A stretch of DNA of 64,000 bases from Caballeronia sp. SBC1. GTDB taxonomy: Bacteria > Pseudomonadota > Gammaproteobacteria > Burkholderiales > Burkholderiaceae. Shown piece after piece: positions 18,875-28,572 of this stretch (position 1 is the first letter of the stretch; each line of letters starts with the position of its first letter). Made by a program: the position numbers and the translations under genes. A model generated the notes under the pieces. It saw only the letters and a program-made list of their open reading frames with translations, ran no database searches and was not told where the DNA came from. The stretch spans positions 1,550,001 through 1,614,000 of the forward strand of contig NZ_CP049156.1 of assembly GCF_011493005.1 (NCBI RefSeq). Direction: 5' to 3'.

Positions 18875-19330
18875 GACGGTTTTCCTATGGTTGATTGATA
18901 GGGTAAAGCGGGAGCGATTTCACGAACGCTCGGGGCCAGATGGGTAAGGCGCGTGGTGAGATGCGGTGAGATGTACTGACCCGCAGGAGCACGATGCACG
19001 CCAGCAGCGATTTCGTACAGTCTCTAAGTTCCGCCAGCACGGGCAGGCAGTTCTTCACCGGCAGGAAGAGCGAAGCCGCCGCATCAGGCCAATAACGCAC
19101 CCATAGCAGCATTCCGAACCCGTCCGAAAAGGAAGCTCCGCGATGGGCACGAAACCTGCTGTTTCTTCTGCCCGTGGGTTGCGGATGACGTTGCACGTGC
19201 CAAGAATCGGCCGTCCATCCCGCTCAACGACTTACTACTATTGACCCACCAATCCGCTAGCGGCTCGACTGATTGAAGCATCATCACATACTGATTGATT
19301 GAAGCATCCAACACCTGGACACACGCATAC
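18875..19330. other. Divergent intergenic region, DUF2252 gene / glgX
   Basis: About 455 bases. Minus-strand frames overlapping the glgX start lack protein character. A direct repeat TACTGATTGATTGAAGCATC / GACTGATTGAAGCATC occurs just before glgX (about 19265-19310). Presumed promoters for both genes. Confidence 0.45.
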
Positions 19331-21529
19331 ATGGCACACGATATCCGCATTGCCGAAGGCTCGCCGTTTCCTCTGGGCGCGACCTGGGATGGCGAGGGCG
19401 TCAATTTCGCCTTGTTCACCGCGCACGCCACGAAAGTCGAACTATGCCTCTTCGATGACACCGGCAAGAACGAACTCGAACGCATCGAATTGCCTGAATA
19501 CACCGATGAAGTTTTCCACGTCTATCTATTCGGTCTGAAGCCGGGTGTGGTCTACGGGTACCGCGTGCATGGTCCGTATGAGCCGGAGAACGGGCATCGC
19601 TTCAATCCGAACAAGCTGTTGCTCGACCCTTACGCGAAGGCGCACGTGGGCGAGCTGACGTGGGACCCAGCGGTGTTCGGTTACACGCTGGATGCGGATG
19701 GCGACGACCTCACGTTCGACGAGCGCGACAGCGCGCCGTTCGTGCAAAAGTGCCAGGTGGTCGACCAGAGCTTTTCGTGGGTCCACCCAACGCGCGTTCG
19801 CGTGCCTTGGGAACAGACCATCTTCTACGAAACCCACGTGCGTGGTTATACGAAACGTCACCCGGCCGTACCTGAACATGCGCGTGGCACGTTCGAGGGA
19901 TTGGGCACGAAGGAAGTGATTGAGCACATCAAGAGTTTGGGGGTGACATCGGTTGAATTGCTGCCTATTCAAGCGTTCGTGGACGACAGTCACCTCACCG
20001 AAAAAGGTCTCACCAACTACTGGGGCTACAACACAATCGGCTTCTTCGCCGCCGATCCGCGTTTCTTTGCGCAAGGCCCGGGGGCGGTCGCGGAACTCAA
20101 GCAAATGATTGACCGCTTCCACGAAGCCGGCCTCGAGGTCATTCTCGATGTGGTCTACAACCACACCGCCGAAGGCAACGAGCGAGGGCCGACGTTGTCG
20201 TTCAAGGGTATCGACAACGCTTCGTATTATCGGCTGCCCGAAGACAAGCGTTATTACATCAACGATACCGGCACGGGCAACACGCTCAACCTGTCGCATC
20301 CGCGCGTGCTGCAGATGGTCACCGACAGCCTGCGCTACTGGGTCACCGAGATGAACGTGGACGGTTTCCGTTTCGATCTGGCGACTATCCTCGGCCGCGA
20401 GACCTACGGTTTCGACGAAGGCGGCGGGTTCCTCGACAGTTGCCGCCAGGACCCGATTCTCTCCAGCGTGAAGCTGATCGCCGAGCCTTGGGATTGCGGC
20501 CCCGGCGGATATCAGGTCGGTGGTTTTCCGCCGGGCTGGGCGGAATGGAACGACAAATATCGCGATACCGTGCGCGAGTTCTGGAAGGGCGAAGAGGGCG
20601 TGGCGGCAGAGTTGGCCACGCGTATTACCGGTTCCGGCGATAAATTCAACCATCGCGGCCGGCGTCCCTGGGCGAGCGTGAATTTCATCACCGCGCACGA
20701 TGGTTTCACGCTGAACGACCTCGTCTCATACAACGAGAAGCACAATGAGGCGAACGGCGAGGACAACAACGACGGCAGCTCGGACAACCGCTCGTGGAAT
20801 TGCGGCGCGGAAGGCCCGACCGACGACCCTGAAATCCGTGCCCTGCGTGAGCGCCAGAAACGCAACATGCTGGCCACGCTGCTGTTCTCTCAAGGCACGC
20901 CAATGATCTTGGCCGGCGACGAATTCGGCCGCACCCAACAAGGCAACAACAACGCGTATTGCCAGGACGACGACATCAGTTGGGTCAACTGGGATATCGA
21001 CGACGACGGCCGCGCGCTGAACGACTTCGTGCGCAAGCTCACGACCTTGCGGCACACGTTGCCGGTATTGCGTCGCGGACGTTTCCTGACGGGTGAGTAT
21101 CATGAAGACCTGCAACTCTCCGACGTGAAATGGCTGAGCCCCTCAGGCGAGGAGCTGACGCCGGAACAATGGGACGACCCGTCGATGCGCTGCTTCGGCC
21201 TCGTGATCGACGGCCGCGCTCAAGCAACGGGCATTCGCCGCCCGGCGTCCGATGCCACGCTGCTGCTCGTGATCAACGCGCATCACGATGTGGTCGACCT
21301 GACGTTGCCCGAGATTCCCGGAAGCGACCAGTGGAGTTGCCTGATCGACACCAATGCGCCAATTCGCGAAGAGCTGGAGGACTTCGATTCGGGCGCGATC
21401 TATCAGGTAACCGGGCGATCGCTATTGCTGTTCGCGCTTCATGCGCGCGGCGCGACCAAGCGGATTTTCAAGCGCCTGGAAGAAGCACTCACCGATGAGG
21501 TGGAGCCGGAGGGTGGTAACGCGGAGTAA
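19331..21529 (+). CDS. glgX: Glycogen debranching enzyme GlgX
   Basis: 732 residues, normal for the family. N-terminal CBM48 domain (about 1-100, GATWDGEGVNFALFTAHA), then a GH13_11 barrel with VILDVVYNHTAEG, DGFRFDLATILGR (nucleophile Asp), LIAEPWDCGPGGYQ (acid Glu) and TAHDGFTLNDLVSY. It removes short branches from phosphorylase-trimmed glycogen. The frame opens at 19295, but MAHDIRIAEGSPFPLGATW is the family-like start. No other glycogen or trehalose genes are adjacent. Confidence 0.96.
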   Translation: MAHDIRIAEGSPFPLGATWDGEGVNFALFTAHATKVELCLFDDTGKNELERIELPEYTDEVFHVYLFGLKPGVVYGYRVHGPYEPENGHRFNPNKLLLDPYAKAHVGELTWDPAVFGYTLDADGDDLTFDERDSAPFVQKCQVVDQSFSWVHPTRVRVPWEQTIFYETHVRGYTKRHPAVPEHARGTFEGLGTKEVIEHIKSLGVTSVELLPIQAFVDDSHLTEKGLTNYWGYNTIGFFAADPRFFAQGPGAVAELKQMIDRFHEAGLEVILDVVYNHTAEGNERGPTLSFKGIDNASYYRLPEDKRYYINDTGTGNTLNLSHPRVLQMVTDSLRYWVTEMNVDGFRFDLATILGRETYGFDEGGGFLDSCRQDPILSSVKLIAEPWDCGPGGYQVGGFPPGWAEWNDKYRDTVREFWKGEEGVAAELATRITGSGDKFNHRGRRPWASVNFITAHDGFTLNDLVSYNEKHNEANGEDNNDGSSDNRSWNCGAEGPTDDPEIRALRERQKRNMLATLLFSQGTPMILAGDEFGRTQQGNNNAYCQDDDISWVNWDIDDDGRALNDFVRKLTTLRHTLPVLRRGRFLTGEYHEDLQLSDVKWLSPSGEELTPEQWDDPSMRCFGLVIDGRAQATGIRRPASDATLLLVINAHHDVVDLTLPEIPGSDQWSCLIDTNAPIREELEDFDSGAIYQVTGRSLLLFALHARGATKRIFKRLEEALTDEVEPEGGNAE

Positions 21530-21845
21530 GGGAGCGTTATCTACGGCATTGGTTTGTAACGGCTATCATGCGGGTCATGAACCTTGACCCGCTGTTTTGC
21601 TTACATTGCCGCCCACCGTTTTTATTCGCGTCGCTGCGTATCGTGCACTGCACCCAGTCGACATGATCTTCGAGGCACTCCTGCGTGTCGCGAACTGGGA
21701 TCAACTCGAGCGAATTTGGGAATTTGTAGTGGGATTCTTCAAATTCCTGTGGGCGTTGCTGCGCTTTCTCGGTGGCGGATAAAGGCCCGCTTTGCGATGC
21801 CGCTTTACGACGACGCTTTGCGATAAATTCGCTGCGCAAACAAAG
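21530..21845. other. Gap after glgX with a possible very small hydrophobic ORF
   Basis: An ATG at 21663 opens a 39-residue frame to 21782 (MIFEALLRVANWDQLERIWE, then a phenylalanine/leucine-rich helix). It could be a small membrane peptide, but no ribosome binding site precedes it, so I do not call it. Otherwise nothing is seen. Confidence 0.3.
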
Positions 21846-21885
21846 AAGCTCTGGACGAATCAATCAGATTCGTCCAGAGCTTTTT
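21846..21885. terminator. Bidirectional terminator, 16-base stem
   Basis: AAGCTCTGGACGAATC, loop AATCA, then the perfect complement and TTT. It lies 22 bases beyond the stop of the minus-strand TPR gene and also closes the glgX side. Confidence 0.85.
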
Positions 21886-21906
21886 GACATTCAGCCTGAC
21901 ATCAGT

Positions 21907-23097
21907 TCAGGAGTTGTCCCAGTTGCCGGAATCGTTGCTGCCCAGGTCGACGCCGCCGCCGTTATCGCTCCAGTCGTTCGAGCCATTGCCGAAGTCGAGT
22001 CCGCCACCGTTGTTGTCGTCGTTACCGCGACGGCGGCGCAATTCGTCGTCATCGACCGGCACTTCGCGCTCGATCACGCGCTCGCGGTTGCCACCGGACA
22101 TTGCCTCACCCAGCAACACGCCCGTTAGCAATCCGCCCATGCCGCCACCAAAACCACCGCCTTGCTGCACGATGACCGGCGGCTGCTGTTGCGGATAAGG
22201 CGAATAGGGCGGCTGGCCTTGCGGATTGCGCCCAAAGCGCTCGGCTTCCTGCGCATAGACCGACTGGCCGTCAGCGCTTGCCGGTGCTGCTGTGGCGCGC
22301 GGATCGGGCCGGCCTTCCGACCGTGCCCGCACGCTGTCGATCTGATTCGCCAGATCCTCGATCGCGTAGGGCGGGACGGGATTTTTCGAGTTGGACAGCG
22401 CTTCGACCATCTGCCGCAGTTGCGTTTCTATGCCTTCGACTTCCTGAAGCATCGCTTCATGACCCGGCTGCGTCGACAAGCGCACGTCGAGCTTCAGCGA
22501 CCGGACGTCGTTGAGCAACTCGGTGGCGCGCTTGAGCTGCGTGCGGCGATCGGCGTCGGCCTGGCCGTCGTCGTTCGACCGCGCGCGTTTCAGACCCCAG
22601 CGCAGCACGAGCGCAATCCCGGCGAACAGGACCGCGAGCAACACCCACATGCCCATTGAAGGCCCATGTCTTTCAGGAGCCGCCATGGCACCTTGATTAA
22701 ACGGATTGCGCGTGACCGAGGTGGAAGTCGAGTTAGACAAATTAGACGTATTACTCGACGAATTCACCCGGTTCGCGTCCGAGCGGATACGCGCTTCCAT
22801 GGCGTTGAAGCGCGACGGATCGGTGAATTTAACCGCGGGGTCGAGTGTGCGCGCCTGTTGAATCTGAGCGAGCGCGTCAGCGGGACGACCTTCGCGGTCG
22901 AGCACTTGCGCGTACAAATAGTGCGCCTTGGCGTTGTTCGGATGTGCCTGCAGCACTTCGTTCAGTTGGGTGTCAGCCTGACTCCAGTTGCCTTGCGTCA
23001 TTGACTGCTCGATCTGGCCGGCGCTCGGCACGGCGGCAAAGGCCGCTGCCGAAACCAGCATCAGCGATGCAGCTAAAGCCATCACATATTTTTTCAT
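21907..23097 (-). CDS. Secreted/membrane TPR protein with Gly-rich acidic tail
   Basis: 396 residues. A signal peptide (MKKYVMALAASLMLVSAAAFA) precedes a TPR-like region (about 27-100, with NWSQADTQLNEVLQAHPNNAKAHY), an Asn/Ser-rich linker, one membrane helix (about 148-167), a helical region, then PYPQQQPP, a Gly-rich GGGFGGGMGGLLTG segment and an Asp/Asn/Gly tail. The frame continues upstream to 23367 but the ATG at 23097 gives the signal peptide. It is downstream of the PspA-like gene on the same strand (gap 271 bases). Function unknown; the combination suggests envelope stress or membrane organisation. Confidence 0.85.
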   Translation of the reverse strand: MKKYVMALAASLMLVSAAAFAAVPSAGQIEQSMTQGNWSQADTQLNEVLQAHPNNAKAHYLYAQVLDREGRPADALAQIQQARTLDPAVKFTDPSRFNAMEARIRSDANRVNSSSNTSNLSNSTSTSVTRNPFNQGAMAAPERHGPSMGMWVLLAVLFAGIALVLRWGLKRARSNDDGQADADRRTQLKRATELLNDVRSLKLDVRLSTQPGHEAMLQEVEGIETQLRQMVEALSNSKNPVPPYAIEDLANQIDSVRARSEGRPDPRATAAPASADGQSVYAQEAERFGRNPQGQPPYSPYPQQQPPVIVQQGGGFGGGMGGLLTGVLLGEAMSGGNRERVIEREVPVDDDELRRRRGNDDNNGGGLDFGNGSNDWSDNGGGVDLGSNDSGNWDNS

Positions 23098-23368
23098 CAG
23101 CGGACCGGGGCGTTCGCGCCCGTCTCCATTCCATGCGACATTTCGATGCAATACCCCAATGCTGCTCGCAGCGAACCGCGCTATTGCGCCGCTCGCTGCG
23201 CCTTTATCTTTTACCGCGTCTGACCGCCCGCGCCGACTTGAGGTTGCCCCATTGCCGGTTCGCGCCGTCAGGCGTTCGCCCCGAAGGGCGCAAGCCTTGG
23301 TCCCGCTCTTGTTTTGCTTTATACCCAGGCCGGCACGAAACCTTCGCGCTGGCCTGGGAACCAGCACT

Positions 23369-24049
23369 TTACTGGGCCGGCGTGTTCATCTGCTTCTTGA
23401 GCGCTTCCAGGCGGTCTTCGACAGACGGGCCACGCGTGAGCGCCGCGAGTTTGTCTTCGAGTGCCTTGCCGCTCTTCTGATCAGCCGAGTTCAGCCGGGC
23501 GTCCGAGCGCGCATTCGACAGCTGGACCTTGTCTTCCAGCTTCTGAAAGTCTTCCGACAGGTTCTTGCCGCCAATACCGCCCAACGCCGTTGCCGCGACA
23601 TCTTTCGCCGTTGCAATCTGCTGCTTGGCTTGCAGAATGTTCGAACGCGAGTTGAGCTCGTTGCGCCGCTGGCGCATATCGGCGATCTGCTGTTTCAGGT
23701 GATCCACCGACGGCACCAGGGTCACCAGTTCGGCGGCCAGCGCATCGCGTTCTGTCTCGGCGTTTGCCTGCGCACCCAGCGCTTCACGCGCAAGTGCTTC
23801 GTCGCCACTTTGCAGCGCGCGCTTGGCGCCATCTTCATACTTCTTCGCTTTCTCGGCGGCAACATCGCGCTTGCTTTGCTGCGTGGCGACCTGCGCCTCG
23901 ATTTCGATCAGCGAGTTCTCGGCCTTTGCAATGCTGTCGTCGAGTTCGCGCACAATCTGCCGCGCGTCTCGCGACGGGTCCTGCACGGTGTCGGCGGCGT
24001 CGTTCAGCAGGCCCTTGACGGTGCGGGAGATGGAATCCAAAAGCGACAT
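23369..24049 (-). CDS. PspA/IM30 family protein
   Basis: 226 residues. MSLLDSISRTVKGLLNDAAD starts an N-terminal amphipathic helix, followed by long coiled coil (about 30-190) rich in Gln/Glu/Lys, as in phage-shock protein A and Vipp1/IM30, which bind stressed inner membranes from the cytoplasm. AGGAGGAAACTC precedes the ATG; the upstream extension to 24325 has no family character. No pspB/pspC or pspF is adjacent, so this is the stand-alone type. Confidence 0.9.
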   Translation of the reverse strand: MSLLDSISRTVKGLLNDAADTVQDPSRDARQIVRELDDSIAKAENSLIEIEAQVATQQSKRDVAAEKAKKYEDGAKRALQSGDEALAREALGAQANAETERDALAAELVTLVPSVDHLKQQIADMRQRRNELNSRSNILQAKQQIATAKDVAATALGGIGGKNLSEDFQKLEDKVQLSNARSDARLNSADQKSGKALEDKLAALTRGPSVEDRLEALKKQMNTPAQ

Positions 24050-24096
24050 GAGTTTCCTCCTGGAAATGAAGTCGGCTGCCATGCAGCAACGTTCGA

Positions 24097-24117
24097 TGAA
24101 CATTTTATGAATGTTCA
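24097..24117. promoter_or_regulatory. Seven-base-arm inverted repeat upstream of the pspA-like gene
   Basis: TGAACAT-N7-ATGTTCA, 48 bases before the PspA-like ATG, in a 386-base gene-free region shared with the divergent DUF2177 gene. Its position suits an operator, but no regulator gene is next to it. Confidence 0.35.
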
Positions 24118-24435
24118 CTAACGTTTGATTAAGCGCGGCGCCCACGGCGTCACGCGTCGGATAAATCGGGCCGGGCGCACGGATTGCAAGCTCGCCGATA
24201 CATTTTGTTGCGATGGGCGAATCCGCACATTGAGGACGGGTTTGGCCGGCAGTGCATGAGCCGGGTTTTCTCATGCTTTCGTGCGCGCAGCGTCCAGATT
24301 TTGCCCGGGGTATTAAACCATGCAACGGCTTAAACCGGGCTTAACCGCTTTATCTTAACGGTACACCACGCGGTTGATTTCGCGAGTATCGCCGCGGAAA
24401 TTCAACTTCTAGAACGAAATAAGAACGGATTGACC

Positions 24436-24849
24436 ATGTCGAAGATGCTTGTTGTCGCATTTGCCGTTACAGCTGTCGCTTTCCTGATTCTGGATGCGAT
24501 CTGGCTTGGCGTGATTTCACGGAATGTGTATCAGCGGGAGATCGGCGAATTGTTATTGCCCAAACCCAATTTTGGCGCGGCGGCGGCTTTCTACGTGATT
24601 TACATCGCGGGGCTGGTGTATTTCTGCGTCGTGCCGGGCGTCGCGGGGCAGAGTGCCATGCGCGGACTGATAAATGGAGCGGTGTTCGGGATCGTCGCGT
24701 ATGCCACGTATGACCTCACCAACCTGGCTACGCTCAAGGGCTGGAGCACGACCCTCGTCTTCATAGACGTGGCGTGGGGCGCAGCGGCAAGCGCGGTCGC
24801 GTCGGCCGTTGCGGTCGCCATTACCACGCGTGTGGTCCCGCTTGACTGA
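24436..24849 (+). CDS. DUF2177 family membrane protein
   Basis: 137 residues with four predicted membrane helices. Family features are FLILDAIWLGVISRNVYQRE in the first helix region and YATYDLTNLATLKGW before the last helix, then VDVAWG-like FIDVAWG. The ATG at 24436 is preferred over the in-frame TTG at 24430. Function of the family unknown. Confidence 0.9.
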   Translation: MSKMLVVAFAVTAVAFLILDAIWLGVISRNVYQREIGELLLPKPNFGAAAAFYVIYIAGLVYFCVVPGVAGQSAMRGLINGAVFGIVAYATYDLTNLATLKGWSTTLVFIDVAWGAAASAVASAVAVAITTRVVPLD

Positions 24850-24877
24850 GCCGGGCTGGTTTTTGCCGGACGATCTT

Positions 24878-25312
24878 TCAGGAGCGCCCGGAAAACGATG
24901 CATCTTCGTCCGATTCATCCGGCGTACCGAAGTCTTCCCCGGAATCGCAGGTTTGCGGCAGGACGTCGTCCGTGTCGGATCCAAGCGCGGTCAATGGCTT
25001 CGGCCCTTCGGCGGCCAATGTGCGTTTGCTGGCCACCCTGGCGACCTGTGCCGCGTCCCGCGCTTCGCGCGCGGCTGCCCGTTCGGCCACTTGTCGCAGC
25101 GCGACATTCAGCGGGTCAGGTGTTTTCGGCGCACGCAACCGGTCTACAAGACTTGCTGCCTTCACCTGTTCGCTGGTCGCGTTGAAGCTCAATACGGCGC
25201 GCCGCATGAGTTCGCTGACGCTGACGCCAAGGCCTTCGGCCGTGCTGGTGATCGCAAGTTTCTGCGCGGGAGTGACAAAAACAACGATGCGTTCGCTGGG
25301 TTTGGTAGTCAT
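24878..25312 (-). CDS. Ribbon-helix-helix-like protein
   Basis: 144 residues. The N-terminal part (MTTKPSERIVVFVTPAQKL, then AEGLGVSVSELMRRAVLSF) fits a ribbon-helix-helix DNA-binding or mobilisation-accessory fold. The rest is alanine/arginine-rich helix with an acidic Ser/Asp tail. The ATG at 25312 is chosen because the upstream 36 codons look non-coding. It is convergent with the DUF2177 gene (29-base gap). Partner and target unknown. Confidence 0.7.
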   Translation of the reverse strand: MTTKPSERIVVFVTPAQKLAITSTAEGLGVSVSELMRRAVLSFNATSEQVKAASLVDRLRAPKTPDPLNVALRQVAERAAAREARDAAQVARVASKRTLAAEGPKPLTALGSDTDDVLPQTCDSGEDFGTPDESDEDASFSGRS

Positions 25313-25960
25313 GAGCGCCTCGCTAAGCAGGGCTGGGCAAGTCCGAAAGGCCGATATCCGACACGGGAAAGGCCATTTGATGTGCTTTCGCCGTGCGCGG
25401 CGGTACGGCAAACCACGCAACCAACGCTTCCATCATATCGGTTTGCCAACTTTTCGTGCACAAGGACACATTCCCCGAGCCCGCTTCGGACGCTGCCCGC
25501 ATCAACCGCTTGCAATATTGAGATGGCGGTGCTAATGCCGTCTCCGCGATAGCGTCGGGAGGGCCAGCCTTGACGGACAAACCTGCCGCGGCGGCCCATT
25601 ACACGGGATTTACTTACAAAAAAATCGTGTCGCGACCGGTGCTCGGCGCTCGAATTCTTTAAAATGCGCTGTTATTCTGCGCGGGGCCGCCAGTGTTGCA
25701 GTTTTTCTTACAATGCGATAACGGCCCATTCGCAGGAACGCGCAGCCAGTCCGGGGGCAACGGCACGCGACGCGGCAGTCCAGGTCCATTCCATGCAAGC
25801 GCTTGTTTGAGCGCTTCCATGAATCGATCAGGCCGCAGCGCTACACATCGGCTACACGGCGAAGCTGGCCACGGCTTTCGCTCACCCCAACATTTATCGT
25901 TACGCGGTTTCATGGCGTTGCGCACCGGGCGCCTTAGGGGCGCGCCGTTCAATCCAAGTC
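25313..25960. other. Intergenic region before PBP1A
   Basis: About 650 bases. A minus-strand frame (25323-25580) ends 10 bases before the preceding gene and has a moderately protein-like C-terminal half (MEALVAWFAVPPRTAKAHQM), but the start is unclear and I do not call it. The right part should hold the promoter for the PBP1A gene. Confidence 0.35.
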
Positions 25961-28450
25961 ATGCCAATCATCAAACGACCGAATTCCTCGAACGCTCCAC
26001 GCGATGACCGGGATCAAGATGGTCCTAATCGTTACCGTCAACCCACCGCCAAGTCGCAAGCCGGACCCTCGATCGCGCTGCGCATCCTGTTGTGGTTCGT
26101 CGGGCTCTTCGCCGTCGCGGCAATAGTCGGCGCGCTGATCATTGGTTATGCGCTGGTCGTGATGGGGCCGAACCTGCCGTCGCTCGACGCGCTGACCGAC
26201 TATCGTCCGAAAGTGCCGTTGCGGATCTACACCGCGGATCACGTGCTGATCGGCGAATTCGGTGAGGAGCGCCGGCGGATCGCGCGCTTCGATGAAATTC
26301 CGGACCAGATGAAGAAGGCCGTCCTCGCGATCGAGGACTACCGCTTCTACGAGCACGGCGGCGTTGATTTCATCGGCATCGCGCGGGCGGGGTTGAGCGA
26401 CATCATGCACGGCGGGGCGTCGCAAGGCGCGAGCACGATCACCATGCAGGTCGCACGCAACTTCTTCCTCTCGAGTGAGAAGACCTACACGCGCAAGATC
26501 TATGAAATGCTGCTCGCCTACAAGATCGAGCGCGCGCTGACCAAGGACCAGATTCTTGAGCTGTACATGAACCAGATTTATCTGGGCGAGCGGGCGTATG
26601 GGTTTGCATCGGCGGCGCGGGTGTATTTCGGCAAGGACCTCAAGGACCTGACGCTCGCCGAATGCGCGATGCTTGCGGGCTTGCCCAAAGCACCGTCAGC
26701 GTATAACCCGGTCGTCAATCCGAAGCGTGCGAAGGTTCGTCAGCAATACATCCTGAAGCGCATGCTTGACCTGAAGTTCATCACGCAGGCGCAGTTCGAC
26801 CAGGCCAGCGCCGAAGAAATACACGCACGCGTGTCCGGCACGGAATACAGCGTGCACGCCGAGTATGTGGCGGAAATGGTGCGGCAGATGATGTACGCGC
26901 AATACCGCGACGACACGTACACGCGTGGCTTTTCGGTGACCACGACCATCGATTCCGCCGATCAGGAAGCGGCGTATGACGCCGTGCGCAAGGGCGTGAT
27001 GGATTACGAGCGGCGCCATGGGTATCGCGGGCCGGAAGGCTTCGTCAATCTGCCGACGACGGGCCAGGATGACCGCGATGAAGCGATCGACGACGCGCTC
27101 GCCGATCATCCCGATAACGGCGATCTGATCGCGGGCGTGGTGACGTCGGTGAATGCGAAGCAGGTGGTCGTGACGTTCGTCAACGCTGACCCGGCGACCA
27201 TCACCGGCGACGGCTTGCGTTTTGCGGCCGCCGGCTTGCGCAGCAATGCATCGGCAGCGGTGCGGATCAAGCCGGGTTCTATCGTGCGCGTGGTGCAGGA
27301 CGCGAAGGGCAACTGGAGCATCACGCAGTTGCCGCAGGTGGAAGGCGCGCTGGTCTCGCTCGTGCCGCAGGACGGGGCGATCCGCGCGCTGGTCGGTGGC
27401 TTCGATTACAACAAGAACAAGTTCAATCACGTCACGCAGGCGTGGCGCCAGCCGGGGTCGAGCTTCAAGCCGTTCATCTATTCGGCGTCGCTGGAAAAGG
27501 GACTTGGACCGGCGACCATCATCAACGACGCGCCGCTGTATTTCCCGCCGACTACGCCGGGTGGCGATGCATGGGAGCCGAAGGACGACGACCAGCCCGA
27601 TGGCCCGATGTCCATGCGCACTGCCTTGCAGAAGTCGAAGAACCTCGTGTCGATCCGTATCCTTTCGTACATCGGCACGAAGTACGCGCAGGATTACGTC
27701 ACGCAGAAGTTTGGTTTCGATGTCGACAAGACGCCGCCGTACCTGCCGCTCGCGCTGGGCGCCGGTCTTGTCACGCCGCTGCAACTGGCCGGCGGATATT
27801 CGGTGTTCGCCAACGGCGGTTCGCGGATCAATCCGTACCTGATTGGTGAAGTGGCCGATGCACACGGCACGGTGATCTCGCGCGCCAATCCGCTGATTGC
27901 CGGCAGCAACGCGCCGCAAACGCTTGAACCGCGCAACGCGTACGTCATGAACAGCTTGCTGCATTCGGTCGCGACCGGTGGCACGGGTTCCGGCACCAAC
28001 GTGCTCAAGCGTAACGACTTGCAGGGCAAGACCGGTACGACCAACGACGCGAAGGACGGCTGGTTCGCGGGTTATCAGCATCAACTCGTGGCAATCGCGT
28101 GGATGGGCTACGACCAGCCGAAGTCGCTCGGCGGCCGTGAATTCGGCGCACAACTTGCGTTGCCGATCTGGGTGCAGTACATGCAACGGGCGCTTGCCAA
28201 TGTCCCGCAACAGCAAATGGCGATGCCTGACGGTTTGACGACCATCGACGGTGAGTTGTTCTACGCCGATAAAACCCCGGGCACTGGTTTTGTCGCGAGC
28301 ATCGGTGTGGATTCAGCGAATCCGATCGAAGGTGCAGCCGACGCGGTGGGCGGTGTCGGTCCTAGCGGCTTGACGCCGCCGAGCGTGCCGCCACCCAGTG
28401 TGAACCCGGCCGAGCGCCAGGAGATCATGGACCTATTCAAGGGGCATTGA
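25961..28450 (+). CDS. mrcA: Penicillin-binding protein 1A (bifunctional transglycosylase/transpeptidase)
   Basis: 829 residues. A single N-terminal membrane anchor (about 40-65), then the GT51 glycosyltransferase domain with IEDYRFYEHGGVDF, GASTITMQVARN and YLGERAYGFASAA, an OB-like insertion, and a transpeptidase domain with the active-site SSFKPF (SxxK), SKN triad and KTGTT. It polymerises and crosslinks peptidoglycan at the outer face of the inner membrane. Start MPIIKRPNSSNAPRDD is the first usable ATG. Confidence 0.95.
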   Translation: MPIIKRPNSSNAPRDDRDQDGPNRYRQPTAKSQAGPSIALRILLWFVGLFAVAAIVGALIIGYALVVMGPNLPSLDALTDYRPKVPLRIYTADHVLIGEFGEERRRIARFDEIPDQMKKAVLAIEDYRFYEHGGVDFIGIARAGLSDIMHGGASQGASTITMQVARNFFLSSEKTYTRKIYEMLLAYKIERALTKDQILELYMNQIYLGERAYGFASAARVYFGKDLKDLTLAECAMLAGLPKAPSAYNPVVNPKRAKVRQQYILKRMLDLKFITQAQFDQASAEEIHARVSGTEYSVHAEYVAEMVRQMMYAQYRDDTYTRGFSVTTTIDSADQEAAYDAVRKGVMDYERRHGYRGPEGFVNLPTTGQDDRDEAIDDALADHPDNGDLIAGVVTSVNAKQVVVTFVNADPATITGDGLRFAAAGLRSNASAAVRIKPGSIVRVVQDAKGNWSITQLPQVEGALVSLVPQDGAIRALVGGFDYNKNKFNHVTQAWRQPGSSFKPFIYSASLEKGLGPATIINDAPLYFPPTTPGGDAWEPKDDDQPDGPMSMRTALQKSKNLVSIRILSYIGTKYAQDYVTQKFGFDVDKTPPYLPLALGAGLVTPLQLAGGYSVFANGGSRINPYLIGEVADAHGTVISRANPLIAGSNAPQTLEPRNAYVMNSLLHSVATGGTGSGTNVLKRNDLQGKTGTTNDAKDGWFAGYQHQLVAIAWMGYDQPKSLGGREFGAQLALPIWVQYMQRALANVPQQQMAMPDGLTTIDGELFYADKTPGTGFVASIGVDSANPIEGAADAVGGVGPSGLTPPSVPPPSVNPAERQEIMDLFKGH

Positions 28451-28572
28451 TCGGGTTTGGGATGTTCGATGCATTTAGCCGCGCAGCTCGACAGCAACGG
28501 GCGCGCGGTGCGCGTGCGTTCGCGACAAGACAGCCGGATGCTCTCGTTTATCAATCGGAGGAGAAGCACGCC

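Noticed and set aside
19526..20698. 390-residue minus-strand frame opposite glgX
   Set aside because: Antisense of the GlgX catalytic domain; composition typical of GC-rich shadows.
26696..28216. 506-residue minus-strand frame opposite PBP1A
   Set aside because: It is the antisense shadow of a well-identified gene; arginine/histidine-rich translation without motifs.
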